From the NCBI RefSeq assembly GCF_025566965.1, contig NZ_JAOQJL010000016.1, positions 14,260 through 78,259 on the forward strand: a stretch of DNA of 64,000 bases. The letters run 5' to 3'. Below are positions 17,448 to 26,190 of this stretch, in pieces. The translations under genes were made by a program, and so were the position numbers. Positions within the stretch are counted from its first letter, which is position 1. Each line of letters starts with the position of its first letter. The DNA is from Blautia_A ammoniilytica (GTDB taxonomy: Bacteria > Bacillota > Clostridia > Lachnospirales > Lachnospiraceae). Below the pieces are notes generated by a model, which worked only from the letters and a program-made list of their open reading frames with translations, was not told where the DNA came from and ran no database searches.

Positions 17448-18281
17448 ATGAATATGAAACGTAAATATCTTGCAGTGCTTTGTGCAGCAGTGCTTTCAGC
17501 CTGCATGTTCACAGGGTGTGGAAACAAAGACACAGATAATAAGGAAACCGCAAAGACTGCATCCGAAGAGCAGCAAGGAACAGAAAAGGATGCAGAGAAG
17601 GCTGGTATTTCTGATGGTTCTGATACAGAAGATGTACAGGAGGGCAGCCAGGAGGAAGGCCAGAGCGGACAGCCTGTAGAGGATGCAGAAGATGCTGCAG
17701 AAGAAACCTCCCAGGAGCCGGAGAAAGCGGCAGATACTGGATCTTCAGAGGATGTAGTTACACTGGATGTAAGCAAGTCCCTTACCGGTACTCATGATGT
17801 GGAGATCAAGGTAAAGGATTATGGCACCATCGATGTACAACTGGATGCAGATACAGCTCCTATTACAGTAACTAATTTTATTAAGCTTGTACAGGAGAAT
17901 TTTTATGATGGACTTACCTTTCACAGGATCATGGACGGCTTTATGATCCAGGGGGGAGATCCTCTTGGCAATGGTACCGGCGGTTCTGATCAGACCATTA
18001 AAGGGGAGTTCAAGAATAACAAGGTGGAGAATAACATCTCCCATAAGAGAGGCGTGATCTCTATGGCAAGGAGCAGTGATCCGGATAGTGCCAGCTCACA
18101 GTTCTTTATCGTGCAGACAGACAGCACCTTCCTGGACGGAGATTATGCTGCATTCGGAGAAGTTACCTCTGGTATGGATGTGGTAGATGCCATCTGCAAA
18201 GATGCCAAGCCTACAGACGACAATGGCACCATCCCGGCAGACCAGCAGCCTGTGATCGAGTACATCAAGGTTCTGGACTGA
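17448..18281 (+). CDS. Extracytoplasmic cyclophilin-type peptidyl-prolyl isomerase lipoprotein
   Basis: 277 residues. The lipoprotein signal has lipobox FTGC at about residue 24. A long acidic Glu/Asp/Gln-rich linker (about 28-105) is followed by a cyclophilin domain (about 115-277) with LTFHRIMDGFMIQGGDPLGNGTGG-type core, SMARSSDPDSASSQFFI and an FGEV block. The Arg of FHRI and the SQFFI segment are active-site features, so it should be catalytic. It would fold exported proteins at the cell surface. The start could be either of two ATGs two codons apart. Confidence 0.93.
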   Translation: MNMKRKYLAVLCAAVLSACMFTGCGNKDTDNKETAKTASEEQQGTEKDAEKAGISDGSDTEDVQEGSQEEGQSGQPVEDAEDAAEETSQEPEKAADTGSSEDVVTLDVSKSLTGTHDVEIKVKDYGTIDVQLDADTAPITVTNFIKLVQENFYDGLTFHRIMDGFMIQGGDPLGNGTGGSDQTIKGEFKNNKVENNISHKRGVISMARSSDPDSASSQFFIVQTDSTFLDGDYAAFGEVTSGMDVVDAICKDAKPTDDNGTIPADQQPVIEYIKVLD

Positions 18282-18300
18282 TCTTCCGGGACTGATCCGT

Positions 18301-18867
18301 TTATTTCAGCCGGATCACCAGCACAGGCACCGGCGGATGATTGGGCCTGTTATAAAATTCACTTTTGATAACAAGATAACAGTGGGGATCAAGGCTTTTC
18401 AGCCAGCTAAGGACAGCATCATGCTCTTCAAAGCCTGTATCTCCCCCGCTGTAGATACAAAGAGACAAAAGCCCGCCTTTTTTCAGAAGCTTCAGCGAAG
18501 AAGAAAGAGCGGGTATACTTGTTTTTATCCTTGTAGATATGGTATGATCCCCACCTGGAAGATAGCCGAAGTTAAATACAATGCAGCTGACTGTATCTGG
18601 GGATGCATATGCTTCCATGTTGGAATGGGAATCCAGGATGCATTTGCAGTTCTGAAAGGGACTTTCTTTCAAAAGCTTTTCCTTTGTGTGATCCAGGGCG
18701 TCCCTTTGGATATCAAAGGCAAGTACATGGCCTGTACTTCCGCAAAGTCTGGAAAGAAGAAGGGTATCTGAGCCGTTTCCTGCTGTGGCATCTATGCACA
18801 GGTCTCCTTCCTGTACCTGCTCTTCTATAAAACGGCTGCACCAGCCGGTGATCTGTATATTTTTCAT
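18301..18867 (-). CDS. mnmM: tRNA 5-aminomethyl-2-thiouridine methyltransferase MnmM (YtqB family)
   Basis: 188 residues of a class I SAM methyltransferase. Motif I is DATAGNGSDTLLL (about 29-41), the acidic ribose-binding residue is in LAFDIQ, and the family signature NFGYLPGGDH lies at mid-protein. This matches YtqB/MnmM, which methylates nm5s2U34 of some tRNAs in Gram-positives. ATG 18867 was chosen over a codon 9 nt upstream because AAGGA is better spaced. It is divergent from coaBC. Confidence 0.85.
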   Translation of the reverse strand: MKNIQITGWCSRFIEEQVQEGDLCIDATAGNGSDTLLLSRLCGSTGHVLAFDIQRDALDHTKEKLLKESPFQNCKCILDSHSNMEAYASPDTVSCIVFNFGYLPGGDHTISTRIKTSIPALSSSLKLLKKGGLLSLCIYSGGDTGFEEHDAVLSWLKSLDPHCYLVIKSEFYNRPNHPPVPVLVIRLK

Positions 18868-18941
18868 GGTGATCATTCCTTTCTCAATATGGTTTCACTG
18901 CTCTTTTTTTCTATTTTACCAAATGGGTAAAAAAAATTCCA

Positions 18942-18970
18942 TTGCAATCCATTAATCCCTGCCGTATAAT
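18942..18970 (+). promoter_or_regulatory. Predicted coaBC operon promoter
   Basis: TTGCAA, a 17-bp spacer and a consensus TATAAT, about 70 bp before coaBC. Confidence 0.7.
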
Positions 18971-19041
18971 AAACCAGGATATTACCTGTGTACAGTAACA
19001 CCATCATATCGAAATTTTACAGAGGAGGACGATTTATTTCC

Positions 19042-20250
19042 ATGTTAAAAGACAAAACTGTGCTTCTGGGAGTGACAGGCAGCATTGCTGCATATAAAAT
19101 CGCATATCTTGCCAGTGCGCTTGTAAAGCTTCATGCAGATGTACATGTGCTTATGACAAAGAATGCATGTAATTTTATAAATCCTATTACTTTTGAAACA
19201 CTTACAGGAAATAAATGTCTTGTGGATACCTTTGACAGGAATTTTCAGTTTTCTGTGGAGCATGTATCTGTTGCCAAGAAGGCTGATGTGGTGATGATCG
19301 CACCGGCAAGTGCGAATGTGATCGGCAAGCTGGCCCATGGCATTGCAGATGATATGCTTACCACTACGATTCTGGCGTGCAGATGCAGGAAATTTATTTC
19401 CCCAGCAATGAATACCAATATGTTTGAGAATCCCATTGTGCAGGATAATTTAAAGATTCTTGCAGGCTATGGATACTCTGTGATCGATCCTGCAGTAGGA
19501 TATCTGGCATGTGGGGATACAGGGGCAGGCAAGATGCCGGAGCCTGAGACGCTTCTTACTTATATTTTACAGGAGATCGGTGCAGCAAAGGATCTGAGAG
19601 GAAAGAAGGTTCTGGTAACAGCAGGACCTACCCAGGAGCCCATTGACCCGGTACGCTATATTACGAATCATTCCTCTGGCAAGATGGGATATGCCATTGC
19701 AAAGGCAGCTATGCTAAGGGGAGCGGAGGTAACTCTGGTCAGCGGACCGGTTGCCATTAAGCCTCCGGCTTTTGTAAAGCTGATCCCTGTTGTAACTGCC
19801 CAGGATATGTATGAGGCTGTGACCAGTATCAGTGACAGCCAGCATATTATCATCAAGGCTGCAGCAGTAGCTGATTATTGCCCTGCTACAGTAAGTGAGG
19901 ACAAGCTCAAAAAACAGGATGACCAGATGTCCATTCCACTAAAAAGAACAAGGGATATTTTGAAATACCTGGGTGAGCATAAGGTGCCCGGGCAGTTTTT
20001 GTGCGGATTTTCTATGGAAACCCGCGATATGCTCAGTAATTCCAGAGCCAAGCTAAAGAAGAAGAACCTGGATATGGTAGCTGCCAATAATGTAAAGGTG
20101 GCAGGAGCCGGATTCCAGGGAGATACCAATGTGCTGACTCTGATTACACAGGATGAGGAAGTATCACTCCCGCTGATGAGCAAGGAGGATGCAGCCGGAA
20201 AGATCCTGGATAAGATCCTGGAGATTATGAACCAGGAGGTAACTGATTAA
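19042..20250 (+). CDS. coaBC: Bifunctional phosphopantothenoylcysteine decarboxylase / phosphopantothenate-cysteine ligase
   Basis: 402 residues. The N-terminal flavin decarboxylase CoaC spans about 1-185: GVTGSIAAYK, PASANVIGK, SPAMNTNMF and the ACGDTGAGKM loop, whose Cys is catalytic. The C-terminal ligase CoaB begins at VLVTAGPTQEPIDPVRYI. Together they make 4'-phosphopantetheine in CoA synthesis. ATG 19042 gives the canonical N-terminus; an upstream GTG would add an atypical extension. First gene of coaBC-panT-coaX. Confidence 0.95.
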   Translation: MLKDKTVLLGVTGSIAAYKIAYLASALVKLHADVHVLMTKNACNFINPITFETLTGNKCLVDTFDRNFQFSVEHVSVAKKADVVMIAPASANVIGKLAHGIADDMLTTTILACRCRKFISPAMNTNMFENPIVQDNLKILAGYGYSVIDPAVGYLACGDTGAGKMPEPETLLTYILQEIGAAKDLRGKKVLVTAGPTQEPIDPVRYITNHSSGKMGYAIAKAAMLRGAEVTLVSGPVAIKPPAFVKLIPVVTAQDMYEAVTSISDSQHIIIKAAAVADYCPATVSEDKLKKQDDQMSIPLKRTRDILKYLGEHKVPGQFLCGFSMETRDMLSNSRAKLKKKNLDMVAANNVKVAGAGFQGDTNVLTLITQDEEVSLPLMSKEDAAGKILDKILEIMNQEVTD

Positions 20251-20335
20251 CCAAAGGATGCGGACAAATTTATAATATCCGCAGATCCAGCACCGTATTG
20301 TATCCCGAAAAGGGAACGATAACAAGGAGGACAAA

Positions 20336-20992
20336 ATGAAAAATCAACTGAAAACATCACAAATCACTATGCTTGGCCTGATGATCGCCATCCTGCTTCT
20401 TATGGCCTACACACCCCTTGGGTATCTGAATATCGGCCCGCTTGCCATCACCTTTAATGTGATTCCGGTAGCTATCAGTGCCATTGTACTTGGGCCTGCA
20501 GGCGGAGCTGTTGCAGGGGCAGTGTTTGGTATTACCAGCTGTCTGCAGTGTATAGGCGTTGGCGGCTCCAGTGCCATGGGTGCTACACTTTTTGCCATAA
20601 ATCCTGCATTGGCTATTATTCAGAGATTTGTACCAAGATTTCTGGATGGTATTCTTCTTGGATATATTTTCAGAGGAACCCGTAAGAAATCCAAGAATGT
20701 TTACCTTTCTTGCTCTGTAACAGGCTTCTTTTCCGCATTTCTTAATACTCTGTTTTTCATGACAATGCTGGTTGTTCTTTTTGGCAACAGTGAGTATATA
20801 CAGGGACTGATGGGCGGCCAGAATGTGATTGTGTTTATTTGCTCATTTGTTGGAATTAATGCTGTATGTGAGATGATCTCTTCTACTGTGATCACCGGAA
20901 TGGTAGGCGCTGCACTTTATAAGGCAAGACTGCTCCCCGGCACAGCAACTGAGGGCACAGAAGCAGTAAAAAGAGATGCCGTAAGGCTGTAA
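20336..20992 (+). CDS. panT: ECF transporter S component, probable pantothenate permease
   Basis: 218 residues with about six membrane segments, the ECF S-component pattern, with the Ala-rich, small-residue TM1 used to contact the ECF T protein. The sequence GPLAITFNVIPVAISAIVLG resembles the PanT family. Its place between coaBC and coaX strongly supports pantothenate uptake. The energising ATPases and EcfT are not in the window, as expected for a shared module. CAAGGAGGACAAA precedes the ATG. Confidence 0.85.
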   Translation: MKNQLKTSQITMLGLMIAILLLMAYTPLGYLNIGPLAITFNVIPVAISAIVLGPAGGAVAGAVFGITSCLQCIGVGGSSAMGATLFAINPALAIIQRFVPRFLDGILLGYIFRGTRKKSKNVYLSCSVTGFFSAFLNTLFFMTMLVVLFGNSEYIQGLMGGQNVIVFICSFVGINAVCEMISSTVITGMVGAALYKARLLPGTATEGTEAVKRDAVRL

Positions 20993-21004
20993 CCAGGAGG
21001 AAAC

Positions 21005-21769
21005 ATGATTTTTGCAATCGATATTGGCAACACAAATATTGTAGCCGGCTGTATTGATAAGGAGAAGACTTATTTTATTGAAAGGCTTTCTACAGTAAGA
21101 ACAAAAACAGAATTGGAATATGCAGTTGACATTAAAACGCTTCTGGACATTTATCACATTAAGAAGAATGACATTGAAGGATGCATTATTTCTTCTGTTG
21201 TGCCTCAGATCACCAACGCAGTGAAGCTGGCTGCTGAAAAGATCCTGAAAAAAGAAGTGATGGTATTAGGCCCTGGCGTGAAAACAGGACTGAATATTAT
21301 GATGGATAACCCCGGCTCACTGGGGGCAGACCTGGTGGCAAATGCTGTGGCAGGGATTGCAGAATATCCGCTGCCTCTGGCCATTATCGATATGGGCACT
21401 GCCAGTACAGTAAGCGTTGTGGATGAGAAGAAGCATTATGTAGGGGGCATGATCTTTCCGGGAATCAACATTTCCCTGGATGCCCTCACTGCACGAGCAT
21501 CCCAGCTTAGTGGGATCAGTATTGACGCACCTAGAAGGATCATTGGGAAAAACACCATTGAGTGTATGAAAAGCGGTGTGATCTACAGCAATGCCGCTGC
21601 TTTGGACGGAATCGTGGAGCGGATCGGAGAGGAACTTGGGAAAGAACCCTTTGTAGTGGCAACCGGTGGCCTTTCCAAAAAGATAGTTCCCTATTGCAAA
21701 AAGAAGATCGTTCTGGATGAGGATCTTCTTTTGAAGGGGCTGATGATCATTTATGACAAAAATAAATGA
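21005..21769 (+). CDS. coaX: Type III pantothenate kinase
   Basis: 254 residues of the ASKHA-fold CoaX family. It begins IFAIDIGNTNIVAG, the phosphate-1 loop. Later blocks are NPGSLGADLVANAVAG, IDMGTASTVSVV (phosphate-2) and GGMIFPGI. It phosphorylates pantothenate, the first step of CoA synthesis, and lies 12 bp downstream of the presumed pantothenate permease. AGGAGGAAAC precedes the start. Confidence 0.96.
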   Translation: MIFAIDIGNTNIVAGCIDKEKTYFIERLSTVRTKTELEYAVDIKTLLDIYHIKKNDIEGCIISSVVPQITNAVKLAAEKILKKEVMVLGPGVKTGLNIMMDNPGSLGADLVANAVAGIAEYPLPLAIIDMGTASTVSVVDEKKHYVGGMIFPGINISLDALTARASQLSGISIDAPRRIIGKNTIECMKSGVIYSNAAALDGIVERIGEELGKEPFVVATGGLSKKIVPYCKKKIVLDEDLLLKGLMIIYDKNK

Positions 21770-21803
21770 TTCATCTGGCAGAAGCCGGGGATTGTATCAT
21801 TGG

Positions 21804-22700
21804 TCATGACAGTTCCTTTGTAAAGGCAGACGCAAAGTCCTGTGGAACAGGTGCAGTAAATAAAAGGGGACTACCGGTCACAGGATGGGTGAATTCCAGC
21901 TGATAGGAGTGGAGCGGCTGTCTGTGGATGATCTGGTAGTCCGGATTGTATAAGTAATCTCCTGGCAGAGGGAAGCCCAGATATTTCATGTGGACCCGGA
22001 TCTGATGTGTCCGGCCTGTGTCCAGTCGGAGAGCAAGAAGTGAGCGCTTTGCATGGACAGCGAGGCGCTCATAGTGCGTTACCGCCTTTTCTCCATTTTG
22101 GAAGTCCACAATTCTGGTAATGGCAGATCCGTTTTCGCGGGCAATGGGAGCATCTATGGTGCCATGTTCGGGTGTGATCCCTGTGACAATGGCAAGATAA
22201 GTTCTTTTGATCTGCCGGGCTTTCATCTGCTGGGACAGTACAGCTGCACTGAGAGCATTTTTGGCAAGCACAAGGACTCCGGAAGTGTCACGATCCAGAC
22301 GGTTGATACAACGGTATACAAAGGGCTGCTCTTTGGAAGCAAAATAATAAGAAACTCCGTTAGCCAGGGTATTTTCATAATTGCCGGCAGATGGATGAAC
22401 CGGCATATCTGCAGGTTTATTTAAAACAAGCAGGTCTTGATCCTCGAACAGGATCTGCAAATCCATTTTTACAGGAGAGATCAGAGATGGAGGATCCATT
22501 TCCCGAAGGAGGATGGTAAGTATATCCCCTTCTTTTAACAGGGTATGACCAAAGCCACGGTCTTCATTCAGACGGATGCAGCCTGGGTCATTTTTCATCG
22601 AGGACAGAAGATGGCGAGAAAAGCCATGGCTTCGCAGGAAATCAAGGATCTCTACGCCTGCATCTTTGTCTGTAACAGAATATGTAAGGGTACGACACAT
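21804..22700 (-). CDS. RluA-family pseudouridine synthase
   Basis: 298 residues. A short N-terminal S4-like region (FLRSHGFSRHLLSSMK) precedes the catalytic domain. The catalytic Asp is in INRLDRDTSGVLVLAKN, and RTHQIRVHMKYLG is the C-terminal family motif. It converts uridine to pseudouridine in rRNA or tRNA; which site cannot be told from sequence. It is reverse-oriented and ends 35 bp from the coaX stop. Confidence 0.92.
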   Translation of the reverse strand: MCRTLTYSVTDKDAGVEILDFLRSHGFSRHLLSSMKNDPGCIRLNEDRGFGHTLLKEGDILTILLREMDPPSLISPVKMDLQILFEDQDLLVLNKPADMPVHPSAGNYENTLANGVSYYFASKEQPFVYRCINRLDRDTSGVLVLAKNALSAAVLSQQMKARQIKRTYLAIVTGITPEHGTIDAPIARENGSAITRIVDFQNGEKAVTHYERLAVHAKRSLLALRLDTGRTHQIRVHMKYLGFPLPGDYLYNPDYQIIHRQPLHSYQLEFTHPVTGSPLLFTAPVPQDFASAFTKELS

Positions 22701-22821
22701 AAGGTTACCTTTCTAAATGATTTTTTAATTACAGAATCATAGCATTTTCAGAAAGAAATAACAAGACTTCAGGATAAAAGACAGTCAATACAAAGCTTCA
22801 TTAGAGGGAAAGGGAGTATAT

Positions 22822-24162
22822 ATGGAGCAGAAACATCTTTTTTCAAATAAAATGTTAAAAAGCATTCTGGTACCGGTCATTCTGGAACAGCTGTTGAATT
22901 CCTTTATGGGTACGGCTGATACCATGATGGTGAGTAATGTAGGATCTGCAGCTATTTCTGCAGTTTCTCTTGTGGATTCCATTAATGTGTTGTTGATCCA
23001 GGCATTCTCTGCGCTTGCAGCAGGAGGAACCATTATCTGTGCTCAGTATATGGGACAGCGTAATTATGAAAGGGCAAATAAATCAGCCAGACAGGTATTA
23101 TTCATCATACTGTCCATTTCGGCTGCTGTTACTATTTTGTGCCTTCTTTTTAAAGATCCTCTGCTTCATTTTATCTTTGGAAAAGTAGATGCAGATGTTA
23201 TGGAAGCATCTTCTGTTTACTTTCTGTTTTCAGCAGCTTCCTATCCTTTTATTGCACTGTATGACTCTGGTGCATCTATTTTCAGAGCACAGGAAAATAC
23301 AAAAGGGCCACTGATCATTTCAGTAATCTCCAATGTGATGAATATTGTTGGCAATGCGATACTGATCTGGGGGTTTAATATGGGGGTGGCAGGAGCTGCC
23401 ATTGCAACCCTGGTTTCAAGGATCTTCTGTGCAGTTGTTGTACTTTGGCAGTTAAGGAAGGACAGACAGCCTATTGTAGTCAGGGATTATCTGAAGATAC
23501 GTCCGGATCGTAAATTGATCGGCAGGATCCTGGGACTTGGGATTCCTTCCGGGATTGAGAACAGTATGTTTCAGCTTGGAAAGCTTGCTATACAGTCTAC
23601 GGTTTCCACGCTTGGTACAACAGCTATCGCAGCCCAGGCAATGACTAACAATCTGGAGATGTTAAATGGTACGGCAGCTATGGGAGTTGGGATCGGGCTG
23701 ATGACCATTGTAGGAGAATGTATCGGAGCAGGCAGGGAAGATGAGGCTGTTTATTATGTGAAGAAACTGAGCTGTGTGGCTGAGATGATCATCATTGGAT
23801 GTTGCCTTCTGGTATTTGCCCTTACAAAGCCTATCACCATTCTTGGCGGTATGGAGCCGGAAAGTGCAAGGATGTGCTTTCAGATGATGGCCTGGATCAC
23901 AGTGGTCAAGCCGCTTGTATGGGTGGTATCCTTTATCCCGGCATATGGAATGCGTGCTGCCGGTGATGTGCGTTTTTCTATGATCACCTCTTGTGTAAGC
24001 ATGTGGGTGTTTCGGTTCTGTTTATGCGTATTTCTGATCCGTGTTATAGGCATGGGACCACTGGCTGTATGGTTTGGAATGTTTACAGACTGGACCATCC
24101 GCGGCATCGTCTTTATTTGGCGTTTCCACAGCCGTAAATGGCTGAAACATAAGGTTGTATAG
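22822..24162 (+). CDS. MATE family efflux transporter
   Basis: 446 residues with twelve predicted membrane segments in two MatE halves. The start (PVILEQLLNSFMGTADTMMVSNVG) is typical of the NorM/DinF-like group, which exports cationic drugs or metabolites by Na+ or H+ antiport. A GGGAAAGGGAG site precedes the ATG. It lies 82 bp upstream of cbiD in the same direction, so it may be cotranscribed with the cobalamin operon, but no functional link is evident. Confidence 0.92.
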   Translation: MEQKHLFSNKMLKSILVPVILEQLLNSFMGTADTMMVSNVGSAAISAVSLVDSINVLLIQAFSALAAGGTIICAQYMGQRNYERANKSARQVLFIILSISAAVTILCLLFKDPLLHFIFGKVDADVMEASSVYFLFSAASYPFIALYDSGASIFRAQENTKGPLIISVISNVMNIVGNAILIWGFNMGVAGAAIATLVSRIFCAVVVLWQLRKDRQPIVVRDYLKIRPDRKLIGRILGLGIPSGIENSMFQLGKLAIQSTVSTLGTTAIAAQAMTNNLEMLNGTAAMGVGIGLMTIVGECIGAGREDEAVYYVKKLSCVAEMIIIGCCLLVFALTKPITILGGMEPESARMCFQMMAWITVVKPLVWVVSFIPAYGMRAAGDVRFSMITSCVSMWVFRFCLCVFLIRVIGMGPLAVWFGMFTDWTIRGIVFIWRFHSRKWLKHKVV

Positions 24163-24244
24163 GGTGTGTAAAAGTTATCAGATAAGAGCGTACAGGCTGA
24201 ATATAGCTTCAAAGAAGGAATCATATCACAGGAAAGGAAAAGGC

Positions 24245-25408
24245 ATGCATAAAACAGGTCTGGAAGATTATTACGTCATTAAGGGACAAAAGAAAATGCG
24301 TTTTGGATATACCACAGGTTCCTGTGCAGCTGCGGCTTCAAAGGCTGCAGTAAAGATGCTTCTGTCCGGGAAAAAGGTGGAAGAAGTATCGATTATGACG
24401 CCAAAAGGGATCCGGCTTTCTCTGATTCCTGAGGATATTTGTATTGACAAAGACAAGGCATCCTGTGCGATCCGAAAGGATGGGGGAGATGATCCGGATA
24501 CCACCAGCGGGCTCCTTGTGTATGCCTCGGCAGAAAAAATTAGTACTCCGGGAATCCTTATCGATGGGGGAATCGGTGTAGGACGGGTGACAAAGCCAGG
24601 ATTATCCCAGCAAATAGGAGAGGCTGCCATTAATCCTGTTCCGCGGGCGATGATCAAAAAAGAAGCAGAAGAGGCTGCCCAGGAATGGGATTATGAAGGT
24701 GGTCTTAAGATCATCATTTCTGTACCTGAGGGAGAAAAGACAGCCCAGAAAACCTTTAATCCAAGGCTTGGCATAGAGGGCGGGATTTCCATTTTAGGTA
24801 CCAGTGGGATCGTGGAGCCTATGAGCGAGAAAGCACTTATCGAAAGCATTCGTGTGGAGATGAGACAGCATTTTACCCAGGGAGAGGAATATCTTCTTGT
24901 AACCCCTGGAAATTATGGGGCAGAATATTTGAAAAATCATATGGATCTGCCATTTGAAAAAAATATAAAATGCAGCAATTATGTAGGGGAAACTATTGAT
25001 ATGGCCATTGATATGGGAGTAAAAGGCATTCTTTTTGTGGCTCATATTGGGAAGTTTGTAAAGGTGGCAGCAGGGATCATGAATACCCATTCTCATAATG
25101 CAGACGGAAGGATGGAGGTACTGGCAGCCAATGGGATCCGTGCAGGGTCTGATCTGGAGTGTGCCCGTAAGATCCTGGAATGCAATACTACAGATGAGGC
25201 ATTACAGATCCTGGAACAGAACGGAATCTTAAAGCCTGCAATGGAGCAGGTGATGAAACGGATCCAGTTTTATCTGAATCACCGCTCTTATGATCAGATC
25301 CTTCTGGGAGCAGTGGTATTTTCTAATGTTTATGGCTATCTGGGAATGACAGAGGATGCTCCCTGTCTGATCCAGAAGATTCAAAAGGAGTATAAAGGAG
25401 AATTATGA
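24245..25408 (+). CDS. cbiD: Cobalt-precorrin-5B C1-methyltransferase CbiD
   Basis: 387 residues with the family N-terminus RFGYTTGSCAAAASKAA (about 19-35). It methylates C-1 of cobalt-precorrin-5B in the anaerobic B12 route. I start at ATG 24245, which has GGAAAGGAAAAGGC upstream, rather than at an earlier codon inside the MATE gene. Its stop overlaps the next gene by ATGA. No cobalamin riboswitch box is visible upstream. Confidence 0.95.
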   Translation: MHKTGLEDYYVIKGQKKMRFGYTTGSCAAAASKAAVKMLLSGKKVEEVSIMTPKGIRLSLIPEDICIDKDKASCAIRKDGGDDPDTTSGLLVYASAEKISTPGILIDGGIGVGRVTKPGLSQQIGEAAINPVPRAMIKKEAEEAAQEWDYEGGLKIIISVPEGEKTAQKTFNPRLGIEGGISILGTSGIVEPMSEKALIESIRVEMRQHFTQGEEYLLVTPGNYGAEYLKNHMDLPFEKNIKCSNYVGETIDMAIDMGVKGILFVAHIGKFVKVAAGIMNTHSHNADGRMEVLAANGIRAGSDLECARKILECNTTDEALQILEQNGILKPAMEQVMKRIQFYLNHRSYDQILLGAVVFSNVYGYLGMTEDAPCLIQKIQKEYKGEL

Positions 25409-26097
25409 CCGGAAAATTATACGGGGTAGGAGTAGGACCGGGAGACCCGGAACTGCTTACGCTAAAAGCCCTAAGAATTATAAAAGAGGCAGATGTGGTG
25501 GCAGTGCCTGGAGAAATCCCAGAGCAAAGCATTGCCTACCGGATCGTTTACGGTGCATGGGAAGGAATCAGGGAAAAAGAACTGCTTGCTGTGCCTATGC
25601 CAATGACAAAGGACAAAAAGCAGCTGAAGGAAAATCATGAAAAAGGGGCACAGCTTCTTGGAAGACTTCTTGAGCAAGGGAAAAAGGTGGCTTTTCTGAC
25701 TTTGGGAGATCCTACTGTTTATTCCACATATCTTTATGTACATAGGATCCTAACGGATCGGGGATATGACACACAGATCATCAGTGGTATCCCTTCGTTC
25801 TGTGCAGTCAGCGCAAGGCTGAATACAGGTCTGGTAGAAACAAGCCAGCAGCTTCATGTGCTTCCGGCCTCCTATCAGATCCGGGAAGGGCTGAAGCTTC
25901 CGGGAACAAAGGTGCTGATGAAGGCAGGACATAAGATGAAAGAAGTCAGGCAGCAGATCCAAAAGCTGGGGGAAGAAGCGGTGATGATCCGTAACTGTGG
26001 CATGGAAGACGAGCAGATCTTTGACAGTGTGGAAAAGATCCCGGATGATCCTGGCTATTATTCGCTGATCATTGTAAAAGATAAAGCAAACATATAA
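25405..26097 (+). CDS. cobI: Precorrin-2 C20-methyltransferase (CobI/CbiL)
   Basis: 230 residues of the tetrapyrrole methylase fold. GVGVGPGDPELLTLKA (about 6-21) is the SAM/precorrin-binding N-terminus, and LTLGDPTVYST follows. It makes cobalt-factor III's precursor by C-20 methylation. It overlaps cbiD by 4 nt. Its last codons, DKANI and stop, are encoded by the first unit of a 13-bp tandem array, so the C-terminus depends on the repeat. Confidence 0.95.
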   Translation: MTGKLYGVGVGPGDPELLTLKALRIIKEADVVAVPGEIPEQSIAYRIVYGAWEGIREKELLAVPMPMTKDKKQLKENHEKGAQLLGRLLEQGKKVAFLTLGDPTVYSTYLYVHRILTDRGYDTQIISGIPSFCAVSARLNTGLVETSQQLHVLPASYQIREGLKLPGTKVLMKAGHKMKEVRQQIQKLGEEAVMIRNCGMEDEQIFDSVEKIPDDPGYYSLIIVKDKANI

Positions 26098-26173
26098 AGC
26101 AAACATATAAAGCAAACATATAAAGCAAACATATAAAGCAAACATATAAAGCAAACATATAAAGCAAACACAT
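26083..26173. repeat. Tandem array, seven 13-bp units, between cobI and cobM
   Basis: Unit AAAGCAAACATAT. Units 1-6 are identical and unit 7 ends ACAT instead of ATAT. The array covers the last codons and stop of cobI and ends 17 bp before the cobM start, right against its AAAAGGAGG site. Because 13 is not a multiple of three, gain or loss of units does not shift a coding frame here but does change the intercistronic spacing. Confidence 0.97.
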
Positions 26174-26190
26174 AAAAGGAGGACTGATCT

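Noticed and set aside
22743..22821. Cobalamin riboswitch ahead of the MATE/cbiD block
   Set aside because: The 80-bp gap is too short and no B12-box-like sequence is visible.
24155..24244. Earlier cbiD start overlapping the MATE gene
   Set aside because: It would add an atypical N-terminus; ATG 24245 has a ribosome site and gives the usual length.
26083..26173. CRISPR array
   Set aside because: The 13-bp units abut with no spacers and no cas genes are present.
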